DNA of 64,000 bases. Origin: Alteromonas gilva. GTDB taxonomy: Bacteria > Pseudomonadota > Gammaproteobacteria > Enterobacterales > Alteromonadaceae. The position numbers and the translations under genes were made by a program. The stretch is from NCBI RefSeq assembly GCF_028595265.1, contig NZ_JAQQXP010000002.1, positions 310,001-374,000 on the forward strand. The letters run 5' to 3'. The notes beneath the pieces were generated by a model. It was not told the DNA's origin. It ran no database searches and saw nothing but the letters and a program-made list of their open reading frames with translations. The first letter of the stretch is position 1. Each line of letters opens with the position of its first letter. Shown here piece after piece: positions 1 to 9,137 of the stretch.

Positions 1-1200
1 TTACGCGCAAAACTGTGGGATGCCGTACCCGAAGAGTTGCGTTCAGGATCGCTTTTTGATCCAACAGAAGCATTTAACCAGCAAGTATTAATTGGGCCTG
101 CAACACTACGATTTACTGATACAGGCCCGCTGTATTGGCCTTGCCCGATTGATTTAATTCAATTTAAGACTACAAAGTCAAAATACGTTTATAGTTTTGC
201 TAAGTGGTATCAAGAAAAAAAGCAACTCAATAAAAGGCTGCAGAAAAAATTAAAGCTACAAGCGGAGCAAGCATACCTTACTACCATATCTGATCTTGGA
301 CCTGTGCCTTTCTTACATGCAAAACCAAATGACGATAGTGACAAACGGTGTGCTCATCAAGGGCAAATGCTCAAATCAATAACACTTAGCAAGGAGTGGT
401 TTACTTCTGACGCGAGAGGTTTGAAACCTGACAATTTTGAGAGTTTGGCAATGTTTATCGAGCGGGAACTCAGATTAGGGATTGAGCTTAAAAATCGAGT
501 AGCCGCTGACGGCCAGTTGTATGTTACTCAACATATTCGATATAACGAAATAGGTAATAAACAACAGGGTCGTAAACAATTGAAGCTGGTACTGATCATA
601 TCTTTTGCTGAGAAGGCTGTTTGTGAAGCGTTTGAAAAAAGTGTATCGCAGCAGCCGGTTATTCGATTGGGCGCTGATGGGCGGGGTGCATACGTAGACA
701 CTTCCGAAGTTAATAACGACCTTTGGCCTTCATTGCCTGACCCTGCTGTTTCCTCAGAGCCCTCCAGAGCAAAAGGTAAAGGAAAGAACAGCAAAAATAA
801 CACTAATTCTTCTCAGCAGCTTATGGTGACCTTACTAAGCCCGGGTACCTGGCAATGTGATGCCGGTTATGGTTTCTTGCCCGGAACCGAATCGAATATT
901 GGCGGCGGTGTTTGGCAAGGCTCCTGCTCAGTTCGGATGGATAACCACCTCGAAGAAAAGACGTCGCTGGATTTTACATTATTGAGTGCTCTGGTCGATA
1001 AGCCTTTTTACGAAGGGGGCTGGGATATGAGCGGAAAAGGAAAACCCAGAGCAACCAGAATGTTTTACCCCGCAGGCAGTTGCTTTCTGATTGAAGCCAA
1101 TCCAGAAAGTTGGAGTACGCTTCAAGGTGGTTTTATTGGGGATTTAAATCACATGGGCTATGGCAAAATTGCAATCAAGCCCTTTAAGCAAGGACAGTAA
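1..1200 (+). CDS. cmr3: Type III-B CRISPR RAMP protein Cmr3 (5' end outside window)
   Basis: Cmr3 is a RAMP subunit of the type III-B (Cmr) complex. It binds the 5' handle of the crRNA next to Cas10/Cmr2. The frame is open from the first base of the window, so the N-terminus is missing; a TTG at 37 is internal and not the start. Family-like features are the RLGIELKNR segment followed by a DGQLY stretch mid-protein, and a C-terminal GGWD...GKPRATRMFYPAGS region ending in a Gly-rich GFIGDLNHMGYG loop. A Lys/Asn/Ser-rich, probably disordered insert lies near 765-815. The stop is one base before cmr4, so the genes are one operon. Assignment rests on motif memory and on gene order with the three following cmr genes. 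Confidence 0.85.
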   Translation, partial: LRAKLWDAVPEELRSGSLFDPTEAFNQQVLIGPATLRFTDTGPLYWPCPIDLIQFKTTKSKYVYSFAKWYQEKKQLNKRLQKKLKLQAEQAYLTTISDLGPVPFLHAKPNDDSDKRCAHQGQMLKSITLSKEWFTSDARGLKPDNFESLAMFIERELRLGIELKNRVAADGQLYVTQHIRYNEIGNKQQGRKQLKLVLIISFAEKAVCEAFEKSVSQQPVIRLGADGRGAYVDTSEVNNDLWPSLPDPAVSSEPSRAKGKGKNSKNNTNSSQQLMVTLLSPGTWQCDAGYGFLPGTESNIGGGVWQGSCSVRMDNHLEEKTSLDFTLLSALVDKPFYEGGWDMSGKGKPRATRMFYPAGSCFLIEANPESWSTLQGGFIGDLNHMGYGKIAIKPFKQGQ

Positions 1201-1201
1201 C

Positions 1202-2101
1202 ATGAATCAGTTTATTACCCTTTTTGCCGAAACCTATATACACGCTGGCGCTGGCATAGGAGCGGGCTTTGTTGATTTACCCATTATGCGCGAAGCTCAT
1301 ACCGATTGGCCGTGCATATTTGGTAGCGCCATAAAAGGAGCGTGGCGTGCTCATGCCGTAAACAAGCTTAAAATGAGCGATGGCGGCGAGCTTAATGATG
1401 ACCTGATAAATGATTTGTTTGGGCGTGAAGATGCAACGGCAGCAGGCAATATGCTGGTGTCAGATGCCAGGCTACTCTGGTTACCGGTACGAAGCCTGAC
1501 AACCCACACGCTTTGGATAACCTGTCCCGCAATATTGCGGCGTTTTAAGCGTGACTTATGCCGGGCAAGTGATAGCGAGTTAAATTTTACCGAGCCCTCT
1601 GTTTTTGAGCCGGATAGTGTCATTGTTTCAGAGGAACTGGCTAATCGCGCGGATCAAAACATGCTGTATATAGAAGAACATGGTTTTAAGTGCAAGAACG
1701 ATCAATTGTCACTCTTTAAAAGTTTGACTGAGATGCCAGAACTAAAACAATTCAAAGATGAAATAGAGCGAAAGTTAGTAATATTGAGCGACGATGTATT
1801 TGCACACTTTTGTCGTACTGCTACGCCAGTAACGCCCCATATCAAAGTAGGTAAGTACGACCCGGATGCTCAGAAGCGCCATGACAATAACCTTTGGTAC
1901 GAAGAAACATTACCACCTGAAACTATGATGTATCTCACACTTAGTTTAATGAACAAAGAAAATGATACAGAATTAAACACGCTGCTGGAAAGCTCTTCAT
2001 ACTTGCAAGTTGGTGGGAATGCAACAGTTGGCATGGGTTGGTTTAACGTTTCTACTGCTGAAGATGAAAGCGCTGGTCGAGGAGCACATCATGACAATTG
2101 A
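1202..2101 (+). CDS. cmr4: Type III-B CRISPR backbone nuclease subunit Cmr4
   Basis: Cmr4 forms the helical backbone of the Cmr complex and cuts the target RNA at 6-nt intervals. The predicted protein is 299 aa and starts at the ATG just after the cmr3 stop, preceded by an AGGACA Shine-Dalgarno-like sequence; the longer open frame from 1160 only overlaps cmr3. The N-terminus has the RAMP pattern HAGAGIG...FVDLPIMRE followed by FGSAIKGAWR. Asp25 in VDLPI sits where the catalytic aspartate of characterised Cmr4 proteins lies, so the subunit looks active. A Gly-rich loop (VGGNATVGMGW) closes the C-terminus. The last 11 bases overlap cmr5, suggesting translational coupling. Confidence 0.92.
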   Translation: MNQFITLFAETYIHAGAGIGAGFVDLPIMREAHTDWPCIFGSAIKGAWRAHAVNKLKMSDGGELNDDLINDLFGREDATAAGNMLVSDARLLWLPVRSLTTHTLWITCPAILRRFKRDLCRASDSELNFTEPSVFEPDSVIVSEELANRADQNMLYIEEHGFKCKNDQLSLFKSLTEMPELKQFKDEIERKLVILSDDVFAHFCRTATPVTPHIKVGKYDPDAQKRHDNNLWYEETLPPETMMYLTLSLMNKENDTELNTLLESSSYLQVGGNATVGMGWFNVSTAEDESAGRGAHHDN

Positions 2102-2516
2102 TAATCGCCAGCAAAAACTAGCCAGACACGTATGGGAATGGTTGGAGGGCAAGAAAGTAGATACTGGTAAAATTTCAAACACCGCTAATGGTCTCCCTGC
2201 CATGTTGCAGAACGGCGGATTAATTCAGACTATTGCTTATCTTCGTTCTAAACACCCTTATGTGAAGGGGGCAAACGTCGACAAAGGGGATAAAAAACAC
2301 TTCCTACAACTCGCTACTTTTTTGCTTGTGCAAACAAAGTCGCCCGAGGTGTTGGGCGAGCAAGAGTGGAGCGAGGAGAACTTTAAAGAATTGTTTTCAT
2401 TAGATTTTAATCAATTACGTATTCGCGAAGCGTACGCCCGAAGTTATCTCGACTGGATTAAACAGCTGGCTAGATCAACAGCTAACAGTGACACTACATC
2501 GGCCAAAGCACAATAA
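2091..2516 (+). CDS. cmr5: Type III-B CRISPR small subunit Cmr5
   Basis: Cmr5 is the small, mostly helical subunit that forms the inner filament of the Cmr complex along the crRNA-target duplex. The 141-aa product is the usual size for the family. The start chosen is the ATG at 2091, which overlaps the cmr4 stop and follows GGAGCA; an upstream in-frame start would lie deep inside cmr4. The N-terminal pattern (RQQKLARHVWEWL, then a Gly-Leu-Pro region with NGGLIQTIAYLRSK) is typical of Cmr5. It has no catalytic residues, as expected. Assignment is supported by its position between cmr4 and cmr6. Confidence 0.9.
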   Translation: MTIDNRQQKLARHVWEWLEGKKVDTGKISNTANGLPAMLQNGGLIQTIAYLRSKHPYVKGANVDKGDKKHFLQLATFLLVQTKSPEVLGEQEWSEENFKELFSLDFNQLRIREAYARSYLDWIKQLARSTANSDTTSAKAQ

Positions 2517-2528
2517 GGATGTTTGAAC

Positions 2529-3467
2529 ATGTCTTCAGGAAATGCCATGGAACTGAAAAACTCGGCGGATATCGATAGCTACAACGACTTAGCTAAACGC
2601 GCCCATCCGGGCCTGATTTTCGATAAAATTTTTCCAGTATCTATATCAATACATGATAAACAGGGCAAAGTTAACAACCGAAGTGAAAAAGGCGTTCTTT
2701 TTAACGCGCTTGCGGATGCGAACTCCAACGCAGAAGTATTCAATAATGAATTACTGATTTTGCCGGCTTCACTCAAGCAGGCGTTGCAAGCAAAACCCTC
2801 GAAACTTGATAATAGCAGTGCTACAGGCGATGCGATAAAACGCCAGGTAAAACTTGTTAACTCTTTGCGGGGAAAAACATTTCAGGTGAAATCCAATTGG
2901 CGGTTTATCACAGGCACGGGAAATGCACATCGCTCAGAATTAGGTATGACTTTTCATCATCAATTAGGCGCGCCCTACTTGCCGGGTTCTGGTGTAAAAG
3001 GGATGCTGCGCGCCTACCTGGAAACACTGGCAGAAGAGTTCGAAGATGAAGATAGTAATGAGTTATTTTCATTAATAGACAAAGTGTTTGGTAAAGCAAA
3101 TAGCGACAGTGATGACACGCAACCAGGGTGTGTGTGTTTCTTTGACGCACTACCTACGAAACGTCCTAAATTATGCGTGGACGTAATGACACCGCACTTT
3201 GATAAATGGTACGAAAAGGGCGGAAATGAAACTCACGCACTTTCCAATACACCTAATGAATGGAGTGATCCTCTTCCAGTACAATTTTTGTCAGTGAGCG
3301 ATATTACGTTACAGTTTGCTATTGCACCTTCCCCAAATACGACTGAACAGGTGTCTGATGATGAACTTGTGTTTTTAGTTGAGATGCTCAAAATGGCTTT
3401 GTCAGAGTATGGTGCAGGCGCTAAATCATCTGTCGGGTATGGTTTTTTTGAGGCTTGCAGTATTTAA
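2529..3467 (+). CDS. cmr6: Type III-B CRISPR RAMP protein Cmr6
   Basis: Cmr6 is a RAMP subunit capping the 3' end of the crRNA in the Cmr complex. The likely start is ATG 2529, with AAGGATG about seven bases upstream; a TTG two codons earlier is less likely. About 312 aa. Diagnostic stretches are AHPGLIFDK near the N-terminus, the TGTGNAHRSELGMTFHHQ segment, PYLPGSGVKGMLRAYLE in the middle, and the C-terminal GAGAKSSVGYGFFE glycine loop. It is the last gene of the operon. The next gene converges on it from 3507, leaving only 39 bp with no clear terminator and no room for a CRISPR array. Confidence 0.92.
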   Translation: MSSGNAMELKNSADIDSYNDLAKRAHPGLIFDKIFPVSISIHDKQGKVNNRSEKGVLFNALADANSNAEVFNNELLILPASLKQALQAKPSKLDNSSATGDAIKRQVKLVNSLRGKTFQVKSNWRFITGTGNAHRSELGMTFHHQLGAPYLPGSGVKGMLRAYLETLAEEFEDEDSNELFSLIDKVFGKANSDSDDTQPGCVCFFDALPTKRPKLCVDVMTPHFDKWYEKGGNETHALSNTPNEWSDPLPVQFLSVSDITLQFAIAPSPNTTEQVSDDELVFLVEMLKMALSEYGAGAKSSVGYGFFEACSI

Positions 3468-3506
3468 CCGTTTTAGAAAAGTTAAATTATTTTGCCTGCA
3501 AATGAT

Positions 3507-4586
3507 TCAGTTCTTTAGCTCGTTATAAAGCTCGATGTATTCCCTGGCCATCGCTGCTGTAGAGAAGTGAGTGCTGACATGGTCATATAAATTCTGGCCG
3601 TATTGTTGGCGTAATTCAGCTGAATTAAGCGCATTAGCAATCGTATCGCCCAGGAGTTGCGAATTCCCTGCCGGTGTTAACCAGCCGGTTTGCCGATCAA
3701 TAATAATCTCTGGAATACCACCCGACGGACTGGCAATCACGGGTACTTTGCAGGCTCCGGCTTGCAATAGTATTACGCCGAGCCCTTCGGCATGGGCCGG
3801 GTGTACCAGTAAGTCGATATTGGGCAGTATTTTAGCCACCTCGTTAGTGAACCCACATAATCGCACGTGTTGCTGTAGTCCTGCACGGTCTACCTGGCGC
3901 TGGTATTCAGAGTGCATCTTGCCTTTACCAAACAGTAAACACAGGGTGTTGGGGTGATGTTTTACAACCTCCTGCATGGCGCTAATTAGCTCGCTTTGCC
4001 CTTTACGGGTAATAAGCTGGGCAAAATTGGCAATCACCTTAACTCCGCTCGGAATATCAAATTTGTGGTAAAACCACGCTTTATCGGCACTATAGTTAAA
4101 TTCAGCCAAATCAACCGCAGAATGAATGACCTGCTGATGCACCGTGGCCGGGCAGCGGGTTGAAACAACCTTTTTAACCCCTTCAGAAATACTGATCACC
4201 GCCTTGTACTGTGCATATTTAAACTTGCTCAGTGCGCCCTCAACATTATCAACCCGCCGCGTACACACTGCCGGAATATTGCAATTGCGCGCCACTAACG
4301 CGCCCCATACATCGGCGCCTCTGCGGCTGTGAGTGTGAAAAATGTCGGGCTTGTGGTTGCGGATAAGCGCTGAGAGTCGCCACACCAGGGAAATATCCGC
4401 TTCACCGGCGTAAGGCAGTGGTATCACGTTGCAACCCGGCAAATCGAGCCCGGCGATATCGCTGCCAGCGGCGCACACCAGCAGTTGCTCGGCGTTACTT
4501 TGCTGATGAATAGCGTTGATCAGGTATTCAACCTGTTTGGCCCCACCATATAAATGGCGGCCCAGTTCCAGGTGTAAAATACGCAT
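3507..4586 (-). CDS. Glycosyltransferase family 4, probable LPS core transferase
   Basis: Cytoplasmic GT-B glycosyltransferase, predicted to add a sugar to the lipopolysaccharide core. The start at 4586 gives the typical N-terminus MRILHLELGRHLYGGAKQ; a longer frame to 4664 would overlap the upstream gene by 26 codons. The C-terminal half carries the GT4 nucleotide-sugar signature: HAEGLGVILLQAGACKVPV followed by GGIPEII, which contains the E-x7-E type residues. About 359 aa. Its start codon overlaps the stop of the heptosyltransferase gene (TAATG), so the two are translationally coupled. Acceptor and donor sugars cannot be read from the sequence. Confidence 0.85.
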   Translation of the reverse strand: MRILHLELGRHLYGGAKQVEYLINAIHQQSNAEQLLVCAAGSDIAGLDLPGCNVIPLPYAGEADISLVWRLSALIRNHKPDIFHTHSRRGADVWGALVARNCNIPAVCTRRVDNVEGALSKFKYAQYKAVISISEGVKKVVSTRCPATVHQQVIHSAVDLAEFNYSADKAWFYHKFDIPSGVKVIANFAQLITRKGQSELISAMQEVVKHHPNTLCLLFGKGKMHSEYQRQVDRAGLQQHVRLCGFTNEVAKILPNIDLLVHPAHAEGLGVILLQAGACKVPVIASPSGGIPEIIIDRQTGWLTPAGNSQLLGDTIANALNSAELRQQYGQNLYDHVSTHFSTAAMAREYIELYNELKN

Positions 4587-5623
4587 TAGCGCAGAAGCTC
4601 CGTGGCAGTGTGGATTACACGTTGGGGCGTTAATTGTTGCATGCAGTCGTACCTGCCATGGCATACCGGATGACGTTTACATGGTGCGCATGCCATTTCG
4701 GTATACAGCACTCGGGTGGTGGTAGTGTGAGTCCGGGTGTAGGGGCGGGTAGAGCCAAACAACGCGACAGCCGGGCGGTTAAGTGCAATAGCCATATGGG
4801 TCAGGCCGGTATCCACGCCAACTAAAAGGCGGGAGCGTTCAATCGCGGCGGCACTGCCTGTCATACTCAACTGGCCAGCCAGGGCATAACAGCGGTCATA
4901 GTCACTACACAGCCGTTCTGCCTCGGCTTTATCCTGAGGCCCGCCAAGTATTACAACCGTGTACTCTTGCTCGAGAAATTGCTTAATAAGGCAATGCCAG
5001 TGGGCGTTCGTCCAGTGTTTTTGCGGACGGGTGGTATACGGCGCAATACTGATAACATTACCGTTAATGCCGTGCTTGCTGAATGCCTTGTCTACCTCAT
5101 TGCGATCCTGCACGGTTAGCGGCATAACCAATGTATAAGGCATATCACTAAACCTCGCACCCAAGTAAACATATTCACTGCTGATTTGACTGGATAAAGG
5201 TTTGTTATGCGACTCGGTGAGCAGCCAGTGACTATACTCTTTGCTTTTAAAGCCGATGCGTTTGCGGGCACCGGTCAGCCACGCCAGCAGTGCGCTTTTT
5301 AGCAGGCCCTGGGCATCGATTACCAGGTCGAACCGGTACGCGCGAAGCTGCTTTCGAAAGGCGATTATCGACTTTACTAAGGTAACATAATGGCGCAGCC
5401 TGAGCAGTTGGCGCCAGTGTTGTTTTGGCCAGCATATAACCCCATTTACGTCGGGATGGTTTTCCACCAGCCCTTTATAGGGCGATTCCACCATCCAGAT
5501 AAGCTGAATGTCAGTGGTAAAGTGCTTTTTTATAGTGGACGGCAGACCTGAGGCCATTACAATATCGCCCATTGCACTTAGCCTGATAATGAGCACGGCG
5601 GGTTTGGCACACGGTTCTGACAT
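4586..5623 (-). CDS. waaC: Lipopolysaccharide heptosyltransferase (GT9, WaaC-like)
   Basis: ADP-heptose:LPS heptosyltransferase, placing heptose on Kdo of the inner core. The 345-aa protein opens with IIRLSAMGDIVMASGLP, the GT9 signature. It carries VIDAQGLLKSALLA, typical of heptosyltransferase I rather than II. The C-terminal half has the GGPQDKAEAE loop, GVDTGLTHMAIALNRPAVALFG, and a Cys-rich CAPCKRHPVCHGRYDC tail. It is divergent from waaA, the Kdo transferase that makes its acceptor, with a 94-bp shared intergenic region. The waaC rather than another GT9 assignment is inference from the DAQG motif. No strong Shine-Dalgarno precedes the ATG. Confidence 0.85.
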   Translation of the reverse strand: MSEPCAKPAVLIIRLSAMGDIVMASGLPSTIKKHFTTDIQLIWMVESPYKGLVENHPDVNGVICWPKQHWRQLLRLRHYVTLVKSIIAFRKQLRAYRFDLVIDAQGLLKSALLAWLTGARKRIGFKSKEYSHWLLTESHNKPLSSQISSEYVYLGARFSDMPYTLVMPLTVQDRNEVDKAFSKHGINGNVISIAPYTTRPQKHWTNAHWHCLIKQFLEQEYTVVILGGPQDKAEAERLCSDYDRCYALAGQLSMTGSAAAIERSRLLVGVDTGLTHMAIALNRPAVALFGSTRPYTRTHTTTTRVLYTEMACAPCKRHPVCHGRYDCMQQLTPQRVIHTATELLR

Positions 5624-5717
5624 AATAACGTAAACTAACAGACTCTATACTTAGTTGACGCTATTTAAGCAGGCAAACACGACACTTTAATGACGACGCG
5701 GCGAGTTGTGAGGCAGT

Positions 5718-7019
5718 ATGAGTAAACACGCGACAGATTATTCCCCTAAGTGGTACCAGGATGCCTTTCGTTGGTTCTATTCATTGCTGCTGGTACTGAT
5801 TATCCCCTTTGCCTTTGTTAATTTGGTCCGGCGTGGCTCAACCCGCTCACAGGAGTACAACCGACGCCGTTTCGAGCGGTTTGGTTTTGTGGCTCACGCG
5901 CCCAAACCTGATGGCTATTTATTTCACTGTGTATCGGTAGGGGAAGTGGTGGCCGCCTCTGTGTTGATCAAGCGGATCATGGCTGAGCAACCCGAACGGC
6001 AAATTACGGTAACCACCACCACACCAACCGGTTCAGCGCGGGTGCGGTCAATTTTTGGTGATACCGTGCACCATTTTTACTTACCCTACGATTTACATAT
6101 GGCCATGGCTGGCATGCTAAAGCGCATTGAGCCCAGGGCTGTATTCATTACCGAAGTAGAGCTCTGGCCCAACTTTATTCATGCCTGCTGGAAACGTGAT
6201 ATTCCGGTGATGGTGGTGAATGCGCGCATGACCGACCGCTCAGCCAGTCGTTACCATAAATTCCCCATACTGTTTGAGCCGATGCTATGTAAACTCAGCC
6301 ATGTTTGCGCACAGGGCGAACGGGACTATGCTAACTACCGGTTTTTGGGGATGCCAGAGACTAAGCTTACACTCACTAACAACATTAAGTTTGATCAGGC
6401 CTCAGCACAGGGTTCAGCGCCGACTGGATTCCTGCAGTTAGAGCACAGCCAACGCAAAATTGTGGTTGCTGGCAGCACCCACGATCCAGAGGAAACGCTG
6501 TTGTTAGGCGCTTATCAGACACTTAAACGGCAGCATCCGACATTGTTGCTGGTGCTCGTGCCTCGCCACCCTGAGCGCTTCGAGCAGGTAGCACGGCTGA
6601 TCGGTAAAACGGGGCTTTCCTTTACTCAAAGTGCGCAGGCGAACGAGGTGAGCAGCAATTGTGATGTGTTACTGGTAAATGAGATGGGTAAACTCAACGC
6701 CGTGTATTCAGTGGCCGATATGGCATTTGTCGGCGGCAGTATAGCCGATCGTGGCGGTCACAATGCCCTCGAGCCTGCGGCCTATAAACTGCCGGTAATC
6801 ATGGGGCCGAATACCTATAATAACCCGGTGATTTGTGCCAGGTTAGCAGAGGCCGGTGCGTTGCACATTGTTGATAGCCAGCAAGCCATAGAAGCATTAC
6901 TGGGTAATTGGCTAACCAACCCCCAGGCGGCGCGAACCGCGGGTGATGCCGGGTTCCACGAACTCAGCAAAAACAGTGGGGCACTGAATAAAACCATGAA
7001 CGTTATAAACCGGCTGTAA
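5718..7019 (+). CDS. waaA: 3-deoxy-D-manno-octulosonic acid transferase (WaaA/KdtA)
   Basis: Transfers Kdo from CMP-Kdo to lipid A precursor at the cytoplasmic face of the inner membrane. The protein is 433 aa, near the usual length. One N-terminal anchor helix (about residues 19-37) is followed by the conserved RRGSTRSQEYNRRRFERFG and HCVSVGEVVAA; Glu76 in VSVGE matches the catalytic base of the family. The C-terminal GT-B domain has GSTHDPEE, LVPRHPERF, FVGGSIADRGGHNALEPAAY and GPNTYN. GAGG lies four bases before the ATG. Genes for the next core steps are divergent from it. Confidence 0.95.
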   Translation: MSKHATDYSPKWYQDAFRWFYSLLLVLIIPFAFVNLVRRGSTRSQEYNRRRFERFGFVAHAPKPDGYLFHCVSVGEVVAASVLIKRIMAEQPERQITVTTTTPTGSARVRSIFGDTVHHFYLPYDLHMAMAGMLKRIEPRAVFITEVELWPNFIHACWKRDIPVMVVNARMTDRSASRYHKFPILFEPMLCKLSHVCAQGERDYANYRFLGMPETKLTLTNNIKFDQASAQGSAPTGFLQLEHSQRKIVVAGSTHDPEETLLLGAYQTLKRQHPTLLLVLVPRHPERFEQVARLIGKTGLSFTQSAQANEVSSNCDVLLVNEMGKLNAVYSVADMAFVGGSIADRGGHNALEPAAYKLPVIMGPNTYNNPVICARLAEAGALHIVDSQQAIEALLGNWLTNPQAARTAGDAGFHELSKNSGALNKTMNVINRL

Positions 7020-7282
7020 GGGCTTTTAAGCGATACCCTCCTGACGCTGAATCAAAATGGTGCATGGCGATATAAATGTGCGCCATAATGGGCAATCGCG
7101 ACTTTTCATTGTTAATGGATTTGTAAAATAGTATACGAAAATCGTTTATAAACAGGGTTTTAAAATTTCTGCTGCAGTTGGCCTGTTGTTTGCTTAGTTA
7201 GACGCGACGTTGTAATTGAGTATAACAATAATAATTACGGTTGCACCTAACGGCCACTTGATTCCTCGTTTTCCAGGGAGAG

Positions 7283-7315
7283 GCGCCCTGTCAGTGACAG
7301 GGCGCTGTTTTTGTT
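7283..7315 (+). terminator. Strong rho-independent terminator, about 265 bp after waaA
   Basis: A perfect 10-bp stem (GCGCCCTGTC with GACAGGGCGC, 7283-7292 and 7296-7305, 3-nt loop) is followed on the + strand by TGTTTTTGTT. It could end the waaA transcript. The unusually long 3' region (7020-7282) has no open frame of note but holds a TATAAC hexamer at 7221 with a weak -35, so a separate small transcript is possible. Confidence 0.8.
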
Positions 7316-9137
7316 AGTTTTCTGCTGCACCCGCGACTTTTTCTTCATCCAGCATTTCCGGTTCCACCAAACTAATCACCTTGCTTCCTGCATGGGGGAT
7401 GGTTTCATCAGAGCTTAGCATCACGTGCATGTGATTATTCTCATCAATACACATCAGCGGCGTGGCTTTATCGCCATACTTACGCATGTAATCTTTAAAG
7501 GTAAATTGCGGTGTCAGAGGCGTGGTTTTGATTTGTGCGCCTCTGTTTACCGCGCTGGCGAGAAAGCCATAGGTGACACCCTCATCAAACAGCGAGAGCT
7601 TTTTTGCGTAATCCTTTGACACCTGATGGCTTGGCCGGGTTGAGAGCTCGTTGCTGGTCAACCCCCACACCTTGTCCTTGCCCAGGGTGTGTTCAAAATG
7701 ATAGCCCACCATGGGGTTTAATTGCTTGTAGGGCGACAACAGCAGTACCGTGCCTATGCTGTTTAGCTCTAAGTGTATGGCCGCATGTTCAGACATAGGG
7801 TTGCCAAAGTAGACTGGAATGTCCTGCATTCTCGCTTCCCGGATTGCGTCCCAGTTGGTGTCGGCTACCCGCACCGATACATCATGACGAATGAGCTCTT
7901 TAGCCAGCATACGGCTAAACTGACTGGCACCAAATAACAAAAATCCATTGGGCACGGGCGCGCGGACTTTGAGTAATGCCGCGACTGACTTCGCGGTTAA
8001 TCCCTGCACCACAACGGTAGCAATAATCACCAGAAATACCAGTGGTACCATAATCTCTACGCCGTCGTAGCCGAGCTCCTCCAGTTTTAGCGAAAATAGC
8101 GCTGATACCGCAGCAGCGACGATTCCCCGCGGCGCCAACCAGCTCAGTAAGGCAAGTTCGCGAAGGTTTAAGTTGGTTCCGATAGACGATATAAAAACGG
8201 CCAACGGGCGGGCAACAAACATAATCGATACCAGCACTATCGCAGCGGCCCAACCCACATCAATCACCGCGCCAAGATCCAACCGTGTCGCCAGTAATAT
8301 AAACAGACCAGAAATGAGCAGTACGCTGAGGGTCTCTTTAAACTCCAGAATATCTGATACATCGACATTGCGCATGTTTGTCAGCATAAAGCCAGCTACG
8401 GTAACCGTTAACAGGCCGGATTCGTGAGCGAAATAGTTAGAACCGGCAAAGGCCGCCAGGATAATGGTTAACACGGCAGTGTTGCGTAAATAATGCGGCA
8501 CCAGGTTGTGCCGCAGTGTGACGCCAAGAAAATAGCCCACGGCCAGACCAAAACCTAAGCCGATACCAATGGTTTTACCAAAGGCGAATAAGGTGTTAGA
8601 CATGGCGCTTTGCGATGAAACAATATATTCGTATACCAATACGGCCAGCAATGCCCCGATAGGATCAATGATGATACCTTCCCAGCGCAAAATGTTGCCC
8701 AGGTTTGTTGTGGGCCGCACGGTTCTTAACATAGGAACAATCACGGTGGGGCCTGTCACGGTAACGATTGCACCAAATAAAAAAGCCAGCTGCCAGGAAA
8801 TATCCAGCGCATAATGGGCAACAGTGGCCGCGATGAGTCCGGTAACCAGAACGCCCACGGTACAGAGGTTACGAACCATGTTGCCATGACCTGCTATGTC
8901 CTGATACTTAAGCGTTAACGCGCCCTCAAATAAAATGATGGCAACGGATAAGGAAACGATAGGGAAAAGCAGATCGCCAAATAATGAATCGGCGTCGAGC
9001 ACGTTAAACACCGGACCAACTAAAATCCCTACAACCAGTAGCGGTAAAATGGCGGGTAAACGGATCTTGTAAGCGAGGTATTGGCAGCTTATGGAGAGTA
9101 ACCCAACGGAAACAAGAGCAATGGTGGGATCTGACAC
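7314..9137 (-). CDS. Monovalent cation:proton antiporter (CPA family) with cytoplasmic TrkA-N-like domain
   Basis: Inner-membrane Na+(K+)/H+ antiporter of the CPA superfamily. The N-terminal roughly 390 residues form about 12 hydrophobic helices, including LPLLVVGILVGP, the GPTVIVPMLRTVRP segment and a LLSWLAPRGIVAAAVSALFS segment typical of NhaP-like CPA1 transporters. The rest is a soluble tail beginning PNGFLLFGASQFSRMLAKEL, a Rossmann TrkA-N-like fold that may bind a nucleotide regulator, and ending in a possible TrkA-C-like part. The start is taken at GTG 9137, with AAGGA seven bases upstream; a GTG at 9143 sits directly on that Shine-Dalgarno sequence. It stands alone. Ion specificity is unknown. 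Confidence 0.88.
   Translation of the reverse strand: MSDPTIALVSVGLLSISCQYLAYKIRLPAILPLLVVGILVGPVFNVLDADSLFGDLLFPIVSLSVAIILFEGALTLKYQDIAGHGNMVRNLCTVGVLVTGLIAATVAHYALDISWQLAFLFGAIVTVTGPTVIVPMLRTVRPTTNLGNILRWEGIIIDPIGALLAVLVYEYIVSSQSAMSNTLFAFGKTIGIGLGFGLAVGYFLGVTLRHNLVPHYLRNTAVLTIILAAFAGSNYFAHESGLLTVTVAGFMLTNMRNVDVSDILEFKETLSVLLISGLFILLATRLDLGAVIDVGWAAAIVLVSIMFVARPLAVFISSIGTNLNLRELALLSWLAPRGIVAAAVSALFSLKLEELGYDGVEIMVPLVFLVIIATVVVQGLTAKSVAALLKVRAPVPNGFLLFGASQFSRMLAKELIRHDVSVRVADTNWDAIREARMQDIPVYFGNPMSEHAAIHLELNSIGTVLLLSPYKQLNPMVGYHFEHTLGKDKVWGLTSNELSTRPSHQVSKDYAKKLSLFDEGVTYGFLASAVNRGAQIKTTPLTPQFTFKDYMRKYGDKATPLMCIDENNHMHVMLSSDETIPHAGSKVISLVEPEMLDEEKVAGAAEN

Noticed and set aside
3468..3506. Start of a CRISPR array downstream of cmr6
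   Set aside because: Only 39 bp of unique sequence before the next gene; no direct repeats here or elsewhere in the window.
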